A stretch of 64,000 bases of DNA from Piper betle (GCA_033002965.1 JAURVB010012609.1:123220-187219), one strand, 5' to 3'; numbered from the stretch's first letter, positions 46,794 to 59,016 are shown. Made by a program: numbers and translations. Notes: generated by a model not told the origin, from the letters alone.

Positions 46794-47681
46794 ACTGAAA
46801 AATATAGCTTTTCTCTATCATATGTATATGTCCTCCAATGGTATAGGACGATTAATTTACTGTGGCTTGATCCATTATGATATAAAAATTACTGCCTTAA
46901 TCTACCAAAAATTTAGGATGATGTTCTCAGGTGGCTTACTTTATTAGCCATTGACTTAGGCTTTTGGTCTAGACATGGAGCTAAGTGCTAGTTATATATA
47001 GCTGATAAGTTAATATATACAAGGACGCTGTTTGTGTTTGCCTATTTAAAGAATCCTTCCACATTATCACGAAATGAAAGCCTTATAAAATCATGTCTTC
47101 TTTCTTCGAGGTAAATCATGTGTTTTCAATCTAGGTCCTGCCCCAAGTTCATAGCGATGAGGGTTCTTCATTGAAGATCAGATCAGTGAACCAGTCAACA
47201 TGCAAACCCCATGAAAGCTAGGAAGCAAACAACGCCAAGAACATGACCCAGAAAACAGGTAAACACAAAGAAACTGATCAGCTCGTGTCTCACTAATGAA
47301 AAGACTACCTCTTTTATTAATCAAAATCTTCTCACAAAAAATGCCTCCTCCTATTGTCCCTACTCTTCTTGTAATTCAAATCAATCACAGTGCATGCATC
47401 AATGATCAATAATATTTCAAGTAATGAATCAAATGATCATGATGCTAAAAAATTAATAATAAAAAACTTATCCCTATAATAATTGTGGCTTCAAAAATCA
47501 AGTGTGAGCTCCAACTACAACATTTGTTGCAGTTGAACCAATTCCCATCTGCAGCCAGGGAGAAGCATCTCCACCCACATTCTCCATGGCCGCTCTCAGA
47601 TCTCTCAATTTCGCTAATTTCATCCTCCTTTCCACTTCCACTTGACCACCATCATCACCATCATCCTTGTGGCTAATAATC
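46794..47681. other. AT-rich intergenic region 3' of the zinc-finger gene
   Basis: No repeat or gene recognised. It should contain the 3' UTR and polyadenylation region of the zinc-finger gene (read leftward from 47681), but no single signal stands out. TTTATT at about 47315 (AATAAA on the - strand) is one candidate. Confidence 0.45.
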
Positions 47682-48860
47682 TCATTGTAGTATTGAATCT
47701 GAGGTGAACGATTCGGCCTCCGTTGCCGGCAAGTTCAGATCAATTGGCGCCGACGATCCATTCACCACCATGGGGATACCGTCAGAGTGAGGCTGTAGAA
47801 AGAATGAGTCTCGCAAGTGGGAAGGATTAATAATCTTGGACCATGGAGGCGATGTTGTGGTGTGATCCAGCATGCCGGCTGAGGTGATCCAGTGGCACCG
47901 TTTGTGGCCGCCGAGTGCCTGGCCGGACGAGAATATCCGGCGGCATATAGTGCACTCGTGCATCTTGTGCTTCCTCTTTGGGGTCGGCGGCACCGTGTCG
48001 CTGGGTTTGGCCTTCTCATCGTCCTCTTCGTTGCGAGGAGAAGGCGGAATGCCATCGCCGCCGTCCTGGTCTAGCCTTGCGGCAAAGCAGCCTTTGACGG
48101 TCTTGTGACTGGCCCGGTGGCCGCCGAGTGCTTGGTGCGATGCGAACACTTTCTTGCAGCCTTTGCACTGGAACGCCGCCTTCGGTTCAGTCGTCCTCTT
48201 TTCATCGCCATCTTTTGATTCAATCCTGTCTTCTTCCCCGAGGTCCTCTTCTGCCACTTGCTCCACCTTCAAGCCCTGGTCGGCAACAGTGGCGGAAGAG
48301 GAGGAGGAGGAGAGCATCAGGAGCCAATTGGCCAACACCTCCTCTTCGGAACGCGACCCGCTGTCGGCCGGCTTTGCGACCGATCTTGATCGACTCGACC
48401 TTTTCCCCAACTTGGACCATCCACCGGCGCCCACTCGGCCGCCGTCCTGATCGATGTCCACGTCGTGACTTCTAGGCGACGACAGCGCCGAATCGTTAAC
48501 GTTGTCGTCTCCCACTTGGTTGCCGTCGTTGCCATTTCCGGAGCTGCATTTGCCGTGGTGATCAAGAAAGCCCTTCCAGGAGGAGAACTCCATCCCGCAA
48601 TTGTCGCACGCCTGACACGCCTTCAGCCGGTTGGAATTGGCCCGCAGGGCGTACATCCGCCTCCCCGGCACGTCGTCGTCGGCCTCGACGTCGACCTCCT
48701 GATCACCGGCGACGAGCCCGTGAGCCCGCATATGCCCCCCGAGAGCCCGGCCGCATCCAAACCCTCTCTTGCACACCCTGCAGTGGTGCTTGAAGCTGCC
48801 CGGCGCCGGCACCAGCTCCTCCTGCGGCTCATTCTCCTGATACTCGAATTGCACCTCCAT
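47682..48860 (-). CDS. ZAT-like C2H2 zinc-finger transcriptional repressor (392 codons, intronless)
   Basis: A nuclear DNA-binding protein of the plant QALGGH (C1) zinc-finger class. Visible features: ZF1 at residues 27-47 with GRALGGH in place of QALGGH; a degenerate finger at 85-105 (CDNC...HHGKC); L-box at 172-183 (EEEVLANWLLML, fitting E-x-E-x-x-A with W for the usual C); ZF3 at 232-252 and ZF4 at 303-323, both with intact QALGGH; a basic stretch PKRKHK at 294-299 as a possible nuclear signal; and the EAR repression motif DLNLP at 374-378. The four-finger layout resembles the Arabidopsis ZAT1/ZAT4/ZAT9 group. Members of this class commonly repress genes in stress or development, and the EAR motif suggests the same here. 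The start ATG at 48860 puts ZF1 close to the N-terminus as usual. Much more GC-rich than its surroundings, with no sign of decay. The exact orthologue was not determined. Confidence 0.93.
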   Translation of the reverse strand: MEVQFEYQENEPQEELVPAPGSFKHHCRVCKRGFGCGRALGGHMRAHGLVAGDQEVDVEADDDVPGRRMYALRANSNRLKACQACDNCGMEFSSWKGFLDHHGKCSSGNGNDGNQVGDDNVNDSALSSPRSHDVDIDQDGGRVGAGGWSKLGKRSSRSRSVAKPADSGSRSEEEVLANWLLMLSSSSSSATVADQGLKVEQVAEEDLGEEDRIESKDGDEKRTTEPKAAFQCKGCKKVFASHQALGGHRASHKTVKGCFAARLDQDGGDGIPPSPRNEEDDEKAKPSDTVPPTPKRKHKMHECTICRRIFSSGQALGGHKRCHWITSAGMLDHTTTSPPWSKIINPSHLRDSFFLQPHSDGIPMVVNGSSAPIDLNLPATEAESFTSDSILQ

Positions 48861-49004
48861 CTAAGAATGGCTATTAACTTATAGAAAAAAAATTTACTAG
48901 CTAAAATGAGATTAAGATGGTGTCAAAGTTTGGATTTGGGAGAGAGAGATTGTGGAGTGTATAGGAGTAATTGTAAGGAGTGTTTGAGATGGTGTGGTGG
49001 GGAA

Positions 49005-49013
49005 GTATTTAAG
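49005..49013 (-). promoter_or_regulatory. putative TATA box of the zinc-finger gene
   Basis: The - strand reads CTTAAATAC about 145 bases upstream of the ATG. A start about 30 bases downstream would give a 5' leader of roughly 115 nt with a CT-rich stretch (48940-48960), common in plant core promoters. An ATATATT at about 49177-49183 is an alternative further upstream. Confidence 0.35.
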
Positions 49014-49199
49014 GGAGGAGTGTGGTTCATGAGGTAGAAGTGTCCTTGTTTTCAGTTGGGATGTTGGTTAGATGTGGATGAGAAGGGGAGAATGGGAAGG
49101 AAGGGGTGGTGTTGTTGGGAGTGAGACAAGTGGAGGGCAGTGACCTTTTCTCCGTCCAATTGCACCGCCGCCGGTCAATATATGGCTGGCCTCTCCTTC

Positions 49200-52100
49200 T
49201 TTAGGGCGGACCTGGCCATTGCATGCCCTCCAACTGCCTACCACTTCACCACCGCCTTCATGTATCCACTCCTCTCATACTATGTCTGTATCTAGCTATT
49301 TATATACACACAACTCTCTTCTCACTTATATTTAATTTTTTCAAAGCTTCTTATTTGCATTCCATGCAATTGATCAATTTGTACACCGCCAATTTATTAA
49401 AATTACAAAGAATGAATTATTATTTTTAACTTAAATTGTTTGTCTTATATCCACAATCTTTAATTAAAATCAGTTGGAGACTAGTTCCTCTTCACTTTTT
49501 ATCAACCAGATTTACAAATTGTGTGGCTATAGTTATAACAGTGAATGTTTAGCAATATTCTCAAATAACAAATATATGTAAAATAGACTGCTCTCGACAA
49601 TTGACGGGCTTTTTTGTACAAGTTGTCTTTATATTAATATAAGAAAGCAAGGACGCTTCGGTAATGGTAATATTTACGGATGTGAACAAAATTTTTGTGA
49701 CAAACTTGAAGTTCTAAGGAACAAAAATTTTGTTAATGAATTCATGTATCTTGGATATATGACGTGTTGATTAAAGGCGTGAGCATGTACAATTAAGAAT
49801 GTATACGTCATGTTTTACATCGTTCACATTAAACAAGAAAAGGAATATATTACCATGCAATCAATCAATTGTATATACATTATACTGATCTCTTCCCATT
49901 TTATTTCAATGCAATCAATCAATTTTATTTACCAGGTTAAGTTGAAGAAAAAAATCAATTTTAATTAGAAATTGCTTATTTTAAATTACTATTAATTGAA
50001 TATGTATTATATTAAGCAATAGTGTTCTTAAGACTAAACATATGCGTATTAATTTTAAAAATCAATTTCAATTAGAAATTGCTTATTTAAAACTACTTCT
50101 CTCAATGTGCCTTATTCACTTCATGTGTTATAAGTAATCAGATTAGAAGCTAAATGAACTAAAAACTAACTCAAATTATAACAACTAAAATTGATTGATG
50201 CAATGGATATTTGGAGCAAAAGTAAATAACTACAAGAACGTACTAAGTACGACTCCAGAACAAGTCAAATGATCACGTGATCTAGAAGCTTCGTTTGAGG
50301 ATGAAGACGAGAACCCGAGATAAGTGTTCTCAAGTCTATCTTTGTTTCCTCCTTTTTTGCAATGGAGAAGAGAGGTTGGTTAGGGAGACAGAGGTGTGTG
50401 CATATCGGAAAACGGCGTTGGAGGCGGCCGTTTGGATGAGCACAATATCTCGGTTGGGTGAGTGACTCACACGTACTACTCTGAGCAAAATATCTCGGTC
50501 GATTGGTACATGACGAGCCCCTACTCCAACACTACTAGCTTCTTGCTTCTGGAAGTTTAGGTAGCCGGATGCCCTCGGCCCACGTAGGGCTTCATCTAGC
50601 GCCGACAGTCTCGGCTACATCTCCAGGGCCCCGGGTGGCCACGTCTCTCTTGCTTAGGTTCGCCGTGGCCTATCAGCCCTAAGCCAAGGGCCGTCGGGTT
50701 GGTCGCTGTTGGGTCATGTCATACCGACATGACTTATTTTTAAAATAAATTATTAAATTTAACCCCCACCTAGGACACTACTGGTGGTATTTTAAAATAA
50801 TTTATAGTTTTTTACCTTTCTGATAATTAAGCATAAATTTCTAACGATATAAAAATATTAAAAAATATTCTCATTTTTTAATAAAAAATTCAAAGAAAAA
50901 AGCTTCTAATAAGAAAGGAAGGAGAAAGCCCGAAAAGAAAATACTGATATTTTATTGAGTTATTTAATATGATATAGAATAACGTGTAGTTATTCTCTTT
51001 TTATTCTTTAATAAATAAATCCATACGTTGAATTTTAAACATTTTTTTATTTTTATATAATATGATGTAAATTTTCATCTGTAATATGCTACTGTTCACC
51101 CTTTTAATTTGTATTTCTTAAATTTTAATTATTTGCACGTCGCCCAAGTAAGCGGCTATTGCAATATGCTCCCGCCATAGGCCCATAGCTAGGTCCATCA
51201 GATTGAGAACATTTACCAGCAAGGCGATTGGGTCGCTCTTGTCTTGTTAGCATCTCATTTAGGATTTTCTTTTACAAAGCGTTTCTAAATTATTTCACAC
51301 AACCACCGATTAATAGTATCAATAATTATTTTTAGTATTCTCCAGCATGACCAAGGGAAGCAAGGTGGGTAAGAAATTATCAATGGCAAAATTGGAAGCC
51401 AAAAGGGCCAAAACCTTTTAACAAAGAGAGGGTGCCCTAAACCAATGGGATTCTGGTGTTTTAGAGTGGGAGTTTGTAATTTATAACTTAGAGGAAAGTA
51501 TCAATTTTACGTAATATTTGTGGTTTTTAACTTTGTGGAAAGTATTATTTTTGCATAATATGAATTTGGTCAGGGTTTGGGACAGGTAGTACTATATACA
51601 ACTCACTCATGAGCGATAGGCCATCTCTTTTTTTGGATGGGCTTCGAATAACTTATGCGAAGATACCTTGGTCTTTAATTTTTGAGAGAGTTTGCACAAC
51701 CTTACAGTAATATTTATCTTTCCATTGATCAGCCACTTTGCTGCGGTACAATGACTGCAAGATCTATGGGTTGGATATGAAATGGGAGTGAAGGTTGGGC
51801 GTGAGGTGAAGGGGTTCAATCCCACATAGGAACAAGTTGGGTAAAGTTGGTGTTGTGTGTATGTTTGGTGAGAGAGGGTTTGTGTGGGGTTTCTTGAGGA
51901 GCTGTAGAAGAAAACCAATTTACCTCGCCTACGTCATAGTATCCATTAGTTGTACCCTATTAAAATGCTACTAAACCCGGATTGTTTCCTTCTTGCCTTG
52001 CTCTTACTGTTTGATGAGGGACTAACTTGGGATGCATTGGTAGTTTCCTCTTTCATGTCATAACCATGATATCCATGGTTATTCTATCGCTAAAGTAAAT

Positions 52101-52440
52101 AAATTTAATCATTTGAGGGTGTGTCATTATAAGCAAAAATTCAAAAGTTTGAGCTTAATGAAGAATGTAGAAGAGAAAAGAGTTGGAGAGAGTTAGAGGG
52201 TTAGAGTGTTGGAGAATTGGAGAGTTTGGAAAGAGCTAGAGGCTTGGAGAGTGAGAGAGCTTATAGATGTGTGAACGAGGATGGTGGAACTCATATATAT
52301 TGTTTGTATAAATTTTTTACTTATCCAGTCATGTGGGTAAGTATTCAGCCTCAGAGAAATGGTCCATGGTTGTTCTAAAACTACAAGAGAGGATATATAA
52401 GGGAGGTTGAAGTGGCTCATGATTAAGCTCCAGTAATTGT
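49200..52440. other. intergenic region upstream of the zinc-finger gene; no gene recognised
   Basis: Mostly AT-rich. It contains near-repeats (ATGCAATCAATCAATT at about 49855 and 49911; AATTAGAAATTGCTTATTT at about 49965 and 50074). A GC-richer patch at 50300-50720 has no coding signal and ends in a perfect 8 bp hairpin. A low-complexity GAGAGTTGGAG-type stretch lies at 52170-52260. The frame at 51607-51918 has no recognisable domain. Confidence 0.5.
50713..50733. repeat. perfect 8 bp inverted repeat
   Basis: GTCATGTC, five-base spacer, GACATGAC. It sits at the right edge of the GC-richer patch. Function unknown. Confidence 0.8.
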
Positions 52441-52499
52441 GGAACAAAGGGGGCCATCAAGCTCAATAAATAACCAAGCCAAAATGATTGTACAGGGGC

Positions 52500-54410
52500 A
52501 GAAAAATTTTCAGGCGTGAAGCTTTGGAGATTGCAGTGTTGCTTGTTTCACCGTAGGCCTATCGCCTTGCTGTCTTGCTGGAATAAGTTGTTGTTCGAAG
52601 CACTCGTCACTAAGCCATGGAGCCCCCCACCCTGTTGCCGTGAAGATGAAGCTTGCCGTTGCTATATTGTTGATCAAGAAGTTGAGTTGTAGTACCGCCA
52701 AAGTTCGCCTTTGTTGCCCCGCCACAACAGACCTACCCAAAAGGTGAGTTTTTCTCTTTGGCAGGTAAAACAAAGGAGGTTGAAGCAAAAACCAACAACG
52801 AAGATTTGATTTCATGGCTATTTTTGATCAATGCTGACTATTCACAGCCCAACCTTGGTGTCCAAAGTGAAGCTGATGATACAATCTTCAGTTCTGGGTG
52901 GAGTTCTGCCAGAGTTTGTCAACTACCATCGACGGGAAAAATCAAGAAGTGGCTGATCGAAAGAGAAAATAGAGGAGAAAACTGCTTTGGAGAGTTGGTT
53001 TTGCAACTATTTCTGACCAATGCCGATTGTTCACAACCCACCCTTGGTGTCCAAAGTGAAGCCGACAAAGCAATCTTCGGATCTGAGTGGAATCCTGTCA
53101 GAGTTTGAAGCTGCAGTTGTTGGAATTTTGAAAGGAAGTTGCTGATTTGAGGAAGGAAAGAACATAAAGCTGCCAAATTGCAGACCCCTGTCTAGCCAGG
53201 ACAGACCACCAATAGCCAGATCGATAGTGCCACTAGACTCTCCTCAACACCATCAACAAACCTGAGCCGAGATCCGCCGTCGGAAGAGCCACCAGTCGCC
53301 GGAAAATTGCCCAAAAATGCCCACCCGAGTAGTGCAACAATAGTGTTCGACCATCTTCCTGACCTCTGTTTGGCTGATCACCGCCACCGTAGGACAATCT
53401 GTTGTCTCTAATCAGTCCCTCTCATCATAGGCTATAGACCCAAATCAAGTCCCACCGTAGAAAGCCTCATCTGTTGCTGGAAAATTGGCAATAAATCCCC
53501 TTCAACAATCATCATCACCGAAGATTTTCACCGCCACCTACCTATCAGTGCCGATACTGACCGTAGAACCAATGCCAAGACCCACACCAATGAGAGATCT
53601 ACCATTCTGGGCGGTCTCCCTCGCTGAAGTTGTTGAAAAGCCATAGCCGGAGCCTTGAAGTCGGTGTTGCACCACCGCCGCAGTCGGGTCCATCAGACCC
53701 GTTTACTGTTGATCACATCCACAAGCATGTTCTGTGTCCACGACCACATCCGACTGCCTGACGATATGATTGGATCCTGACATAGACCAGTGACAGCAAA
53801 GCCAAACTGCATCTATGACCGCTGTGACTAGAATTTGAATTGGCACATCTTGCACCACCCACAGACCAGCGTGTGTAGAAATTTCCAGAAGCCTATGCAC
53901 CCCACCCGGTCTCGTCTAGCATTTTTCTGGTGTGAACCAACCCGAAACAGTTCAGTTCAACCTATTATCACTCCAGAAATAATTTAAAGGCCTTCCTGAC
54001 CTTGGATTGAGACAAAACTTGCTACCCCGCCATTTTTTAGCATTTCGGACATAGTGGTGAGGTTATTTTAAAGATTTGAAGACAAGAAAGGGATGAACTC
54101 AGGGCTTTGGAGTCAAATTTATAAAAGGTAAACCTATTCAAAGGGCGGCAAAATTCACTATTATTAGTGTAACTTGTAAAAATCAAGGAAAATAGTGAAT
54201 TTGTCGGTACCAATCTCACCGTGGACTGACTTAGGGATTCGAGTTGAACCCTAAAGAACTACGTAAAAATCTTGGGTGTTTATTCCTTCATTCGGCATTT
54301 TATCTTTATCACATTATTTCTTTGTGCACAAGGGTGCCTCAATCCCAATAAACCTCTAATCTGACTCAAAGCCGCAATTTGTGGGGGCGGCAATCCCACG
54401 TCCGAACATA
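52500..54410 (+). repeat. 5' LTR of the Tat-like element (left boundary approximate)
   Basis: Ends just before the primer site at 54414 and aligns with the diverged copy at 44800-46385. It includes an internal near-duplication at 52818-52918 and 53006-53107. The left end was not pinned down; similarity to the other copy is weak before about 53150. Confidence 0.6.
52818..53107 (+). repeat. ~100 bp segment repeated with 188 bp period in the Tat-like LTR
   Basis: CTTGGTGTCCAAAGTGAAGC, then ACAATCTTC / GCAATCTTC, then CAGAGTTTG occur in both copies. The copies differ by scattered substitutions. Both appear in one open frame (52758-53108), but I do not regard it as a gene. Confidence 0.8.
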
Positions 54411-54413
54411 TTT

Positions 54414-54432
54414 TGGCAACTCCATTGGGGAC
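54414..54432 (+). other. primer-binding site of the Tat-like element
   Basis: TGGCAACTCCATTGGGGAC resembles the TGGCGACTCC...GGGGA primer site of plant Tat/Ogre-type elements. It sits a few bases after the inferred LTR end. Confidence 0.75.
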
Positions 54433-54479
54433 TATCGAGAGGTAGTAGTATTGTTTGAAGATATAATGCGTACAAAAAG

Positions 54480-54860
54480 ATGGCCCCCAAGACAAGGAAT
54501 TTGGCACGACAAAAGGGAGCAAGTGAGGAAGAACCTTCTAATGCACTTGCAACAAATCAACCTGAAGTACAAGTACAATCTACCACAAATGTGGACAAGC
54601 TAGCCGTCCTGCAAAATGAAAACTTGAACTCGAACAAACGACTTTGAGAATGGATTAGACAACTTGAATCGTCACTTGACGAAGCACTCGCCTTAAATAG
54701 GTGAGCCTTCATCGCAATCCAAGAGAGAAGATGCCAACCTAGTAAACCGGCGAAGTCCAGATGAAACGAACTAGCTAGCCAAGCGACCGATAACAAGCAT
54801 TCTTACGGCACCACAGGAAACACCTTTAGCGACCACCCCCGCAAGCGTGGATTTGTCAAA
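54480..54860 (+). pseudogene. N-terminal part of Tat-like gag, cut by an inverted Athila-like fragment
   Basis: ATG at 54480 opens MAPKTRNLARQKGASEEEPS, a typical basic, polar start for Tat-type gag. It continues to a stop after about 55 codons. Downstream codons in the same frame (EWIRQLESSLDEALALNR) fit the coiled-coil that usually follows. The sequence stops being Tat-like near 54863, where the - strand Athila-like copy begins. Gag resumes at 59045. Confidence 0.65.
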
Positions 54861-54865
54861 CACCT

Positions 54866-55406
54866 CCTTTCTTTGGTACATCATGTACTGGACTTACCTA
54901 AGTACGATCAGCAATGAGATATATCCCTCCAGCATCCAACCACTTAATAATTTCTTTCTTGACCACTTCTTTCATATTGGGGTTGAGTCATAGTTGGTGC
55001 TCTACAGTTGGACTGCATCTATCCACTAAGTTGATCCTATGCATACAAAATGATGGATCAATGTCTTTTATGTCTGCTATAGTCCAAGCAATAGCTGACT
55101 TGTGATCCTTTAGTATTCTAATTAGCTTCTCTTCGTACAACATAGTTAGATCTGAAGAAATAATAATAGGAAGAGTGTCATTAGGCCCTAAAAAGTATAC
55201 TTGAGATGTTTTGGAAGTTGCTTTAGCTTCAAAATGGGTGGTACTTCAACTGATGGTAGCAATCTGTAGAATGGTAGATCTAAAGTTTCCATAACTCTGA
55301 ATCTTCTAGGGAAAATTGGTTGTGAATCTAATACTTTAACCATTTCTTTCATATCAGAATCATCTTCACAAAGAGAATTTGTAGCCTTATGTAATGAATC
55401 ACTCAA
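54866..55406 (-). pseudogene. Athila-like protease-RT linker and RT start (copy B)
   Basis: On the - strand, 55406-55188 gives VLDSQPIFPRRFRVMETLDL, parallel to 1598-1870 of copy A. Further left come the KEIIKWLDAGGIYLI-type helix and a decayed SSIQCVPKKG segment. Frames are broken. Confidence 0.7.
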
Positions 55407-55469
55407 CTGATCCCTTTATACATTATTTTATCAAATAGTTCAATAATAGAACAATCATATGTTGCACCT

Positions 55470-55910
55470 AGGCAATTCATGGATTAAAGATGTTATATGT
55501 GACATAATCATTGTTTACCCTAAGTGTAAGTTTTTCAGTGGCCATGTCGATCAGTGTTCTCCCAGTTGCCAAGAAACCTCTCCCGACGATGAGTGGTATA
55601 TTGTCATTCCTTCCTTCCATTTTGAGCACCAACAAATCTGCAGGAAAGATAAACTTGTGAACCTTTATTAAAATATCTTCAATGACCCCTTTAGGATATA
55701 CCACTGACCGGTCAACCAACTGGAGTGCAATGTTAGTAAGAGCAATGTTCTGGATTCCTAACCTTTTAAAAATAGAAAAAAGGCATAAGATTAATGCTAG
55801 AACCTAAGTCACATAAAACATTACAATGAACATTTCCTCCAATTTAACATGGAATCACAAATTTTCCTGGGTCTTTCATCTTAGGAGGTAGTTTTCTTTG
55901 GAGGACAACA
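55470..55910 (-). pseudogene. Athila-like protease (copy B)
   Basis: The - strand carries the cognate of the copy A protease: the CDLGSSINLMP phrase near 55815-55785, then LLVLKMEGRNDNIPLIVGRG (55640-55590). A frameshift lies between them. The GRGFLATGRTLIDMA phrase is better preserved here than in copy A. Confidence 0.7.
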
Positions 55911-56773
55911 CTACATTCCTTTGTCATAACCACAACTTTATTGTCATCTACTCCTTTTCTTTGCTAGAATATCCTTCAAGTATTTTTCATAACTAGGCAT
56001 CTGTTCAAGTGCTTTAGCGAAAGGTAAGTTAATTTGTAATTTCTTAAATATATCAAGAAAATTTTTGAAGTATTTTTCCATCACTTTGTTTCCCTAGTCT
56101 AGAAGGAAATGGTACTTTTTTTCAACCTCTTTTGTATATACCTCATTATTCTCTTTCCCTTTGCTTCCGAGTAAGCTAACCAATGTGATGGGTTCATGCT
56201 CGTTGTTTGGCTTATCATCTTGTTCCTTAACTTCATTGGTCTGAATTGGTTCTTGTAAAGTAATACCACTCCGTGTTGTTACAACTTTGCAATGCTCTTG
56301 ACCATCTTTCCTTGGCTATTTTGGTTGGCTAGGAAATACATCCTTGGGTCGCTCACTTGGTTCCTTGTTTAATTGCAACACAACTTGTTGTATACACTGT
56401 TGTTGTTGTTGTTGATTCTACATAAATTGTTACATAGTTTGTTGCATAGAATTAAACATTTATATCAAATTTAGTTGTTATGACTGAAAAGGAAGTGAAG
56501 GGGGTCAAGAATACTATGATGGTGGTGGTGGATTATTGAAGACAACAACTGATTGTGGAGAATTATTCTATAAAAAGTTGGGGTTCTTGCACTAGCCCGA
56601 ATTGTAAGTATTGGAATAGGGACTGTTGTTCATATTAAAGTTACCTATGTAGTTAACTTGATATATTGGACATTGACCTATAGAATATCCTTGTCCACAC
56701 CATTCACACCTTAGCTCCATAAACTTAACCTGTCCCTACATATTAAGATTTTGAACTGGATTAGCTAAAGCAC

Positions 56774-57649
56774 TTATCTGAGCAGATAAAAAGTAAGTGC
56801 ATCTAATTCTAAAAATCCAGTAATCCTCCTTGGGTGCCTTTCTTGTGTTGCATGGTGGTTGCTAGGAACCATCAATTCTGGCAATTGAAAAGCATCATGT
56901 GGGTTTTTCTTGAGAAATGATCCATTGGCCATCACATCAACTATGTTCTTTGTTTGCCCCAACAACCTGTTATAGAAAGTTTGGAGTTGCATCCATCTTT
57001 CTATACCATGGTTGGGACACTTTTTCAACAATTCTTTAAATCTTTCCTATGTCTCAAAGAGAGACTTACTATCAAACTGCAAAAAAGATAAAATTTTGTT
57101 ACGCAATCTAACAGTTTTAGAAGGTGGAAAATATTTTAACAATAATTTTTTAAACAATTCATCCTAAGTGGTAATTGTATCTAATGATGACAACCACTCC
57201 TTCGCACTTCCTATTAATGAGAATCGAAATAAGAGAAGGCAGAGAGCGTCGTCAGAGACACCAGGTTGCTTATACATATCCCAAACTAATAGGAAATCAA
57301 TGATATGCCTATTAGGATATTCAGTAGGCGAACCATTAAATTGTCCTATAGTCTGTAATATGTTCAATAAAACTGGTTTAAGCTCGAAGTGGGTCACATC
57401 CACCGGTGATGCAATAATACTAAGTTATAACCCTCTTGCAAGAGGTACAACCGAATCTTGGATTGCCCTGTTGTCATCAATAGCTACTGCCACAATCGGT
57501 GGAAGTGGAGGCATTTGTTGTTGTTGTGGGTCTATGACTTCTTCTTCTATTGCTTCTTGTGCTCTTCTTCGAGGGGCACACAAGTTTTTTAAAGTCCTTT
57601 CAATCTTTTGATCACAAGAAAATAAAGGTGACTGCACTAATCGATGCAT
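56774..57649 (-). pseudogene. Athila-like gag (copy B)
   Basis: From 57649: MHRLVQSPLFSCDQ, a QQQQMPPLPP stretch, then FELKPVLLNILQTIGQFNGS and SLIGSAKEWLSSLDTITT (57403-57164), which is capsid. After a frame change, KCPNHGIERWMQLQTFYNRL (57030-56970) follows. The nucleocapsid knuckle lies further left, near 56705-56660. Internal stops at 57425, 57164 and 56774. Confidence 0.75.
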
Positions 57650-57780
57650 AAATAAATGATAACAAGGAAGAAGACAATGATATAGTATTTTTTTAAAAAA
57701 AATTAGACAATAAAATCTAAAAAGAAATGAAAAAGGCTCAAAATTCTAATCCTAAATTAACTAAGAAAATTTGATCTCCG

Positions 57781-57794
57781 CAGCAACGACACCA
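57781..57794 (-). other. primer-binding-like site of Athila-like copy B
   Basis: The - strand reads TGGTGTCGTTGCTG, one or two changes from the TGGCGCCGTTGCCGGGG motif found after the 5' LTR in Athila/Tat elements. It lies just inside the LTR and ahead of gag. Confidence 0.65.
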
Positions 57795-57796
57795 AA

Positions 57797-59016
57797 AATT
57801 TATTTGAATAACTCAATAATATGCAAGTATATATGGTCGAAACAAGTAATATAAGAATGAATTTAAGTATCGACCCATAGAGAGATGAATTTCCTTAAAT
57901 TAATTAAAGAAATGAAATTAAGAACAAAACAAAAACAATTAACTTAACTAAATTTAAGTAATAACTTTAAATTAAAGAAAAAAGTTATAATGATAAAACT
58001 CATTGAAGAGTCGAATTTCCCTTAACATGAATTTAATATTCATCATATCTTACTCTTATCTTTTATTCTCTCGAATTACCGATCTAGGAGAATTATATGA
58101 CATGGTGGCTCCCGCTCCTTCATGCATCTATTATTTTACCTCAATTTCTACCTCCCAGTGATAATTGATTAATCAACAAAATAACACATTAAGATTTGCC
58201 TTACAATTACATACGATATTGTGTATCTCCCGACCATAACAATAAACAAGTCAAAAGACTCATTGTATGATGAATTATCAATAACTAATCTAACTAATTT
58301 CTCTCGAAATCCAATTAAACCTCATATCTAAGTAATAGGTGATCAGTCTACTCTTAGCATTAAGAACATGATAATTCAAGCAATCCAATTAAATAAGAGA
58401 GTAAGAGTATAAAATGAATTCAATTAAACCATGTTAAGTTTCATTCTTCTCTAAAACGAAATAAAGGATTACTCAATAATAAAAATAGAAAACATTATAA
58501 AGAAGAAACTACTTCTTATTATGAAAGGAAAAGAATTACAAAAACTAGAACTACTTCTTTCACTAAACTCCTAAGCCAAGAGCTGAGATATCCCAAACAA
58601 CAAATGACCACCCCTTTATATAAAAGATGAGATGGCCATTAGATACATAAATTCAAAGAAGGTGTTCACAAATCGATGTAGTCTAATTAATTTTGGTGTC
58701 CAATCAAGTTTGCAACTCCTCGACTTACTCAACCAAGCTTTAAGTAAGGCACCCCAAAACTCTTCCATTTTTTTGAGCTTTGTGAACCCCTTGTAGTAAC
58801 CATTGGGTGGGGCCAAGTACCATGACCTTTCAATTCCTAAACTTAATTTGTTTCATATTTTTTTGCATTGAAACTCCAGAATAAAACATATCTAATAAAA
58901 TATTAATTAACTAAAAAATAAAGTAAACTATCACCTAATTAATAATATTTATCACCGAGATGTACAAAATCACATTAAAAACATAGGTAAATATTATATA
59001 CCTTAAACACTTAACA
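57797..59016 (-). repeat. 5' LTR of Athila-like copy B (~1.2 kb)
   Basis: Its outer end at 59016 (TGTTAAGTG on the - strand) matches the LTR start at 4924. The body aligns in inverse orientation with 4924-6064. The inner end is approximate because no clear CA precedes the primer site. Confidence 0.75.

Larger units (their letters stand above)
54863..59016 (-). mobile_element. Athila-like element, copy B (5' part only, inverted, inside the Tat-like element)
   Basis: Read leftward from 59016: LTR, primer-like site, gag, nucleocapsid, protease, linker, first part of RT. It ends near 54863 just after the codons for VPKKGG. The rest of RT, RNase H, integrase and the 3' LTR are missing. It is the same family as 1-6064 by LTR start, gag and protease. 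Tat-like sequence on both sides shows it lies within that element. Confidence 0.8.

Noticed and set aside
47872..48884. Several open frames opposite or out of frame with the zinc-finger gene
   Set aside because: They are shadows of the GC-rich zinc-finger coding sequence, with no domains of their own.
54866..54871. CTTTG near both ends of the inverted Athila-like copy as a target-site duplication
   Set aside because: The left CTTTG falls within sequence expected from the element's own VPKKGG codons, and the element is truncated there, so a target duplication is not expected.
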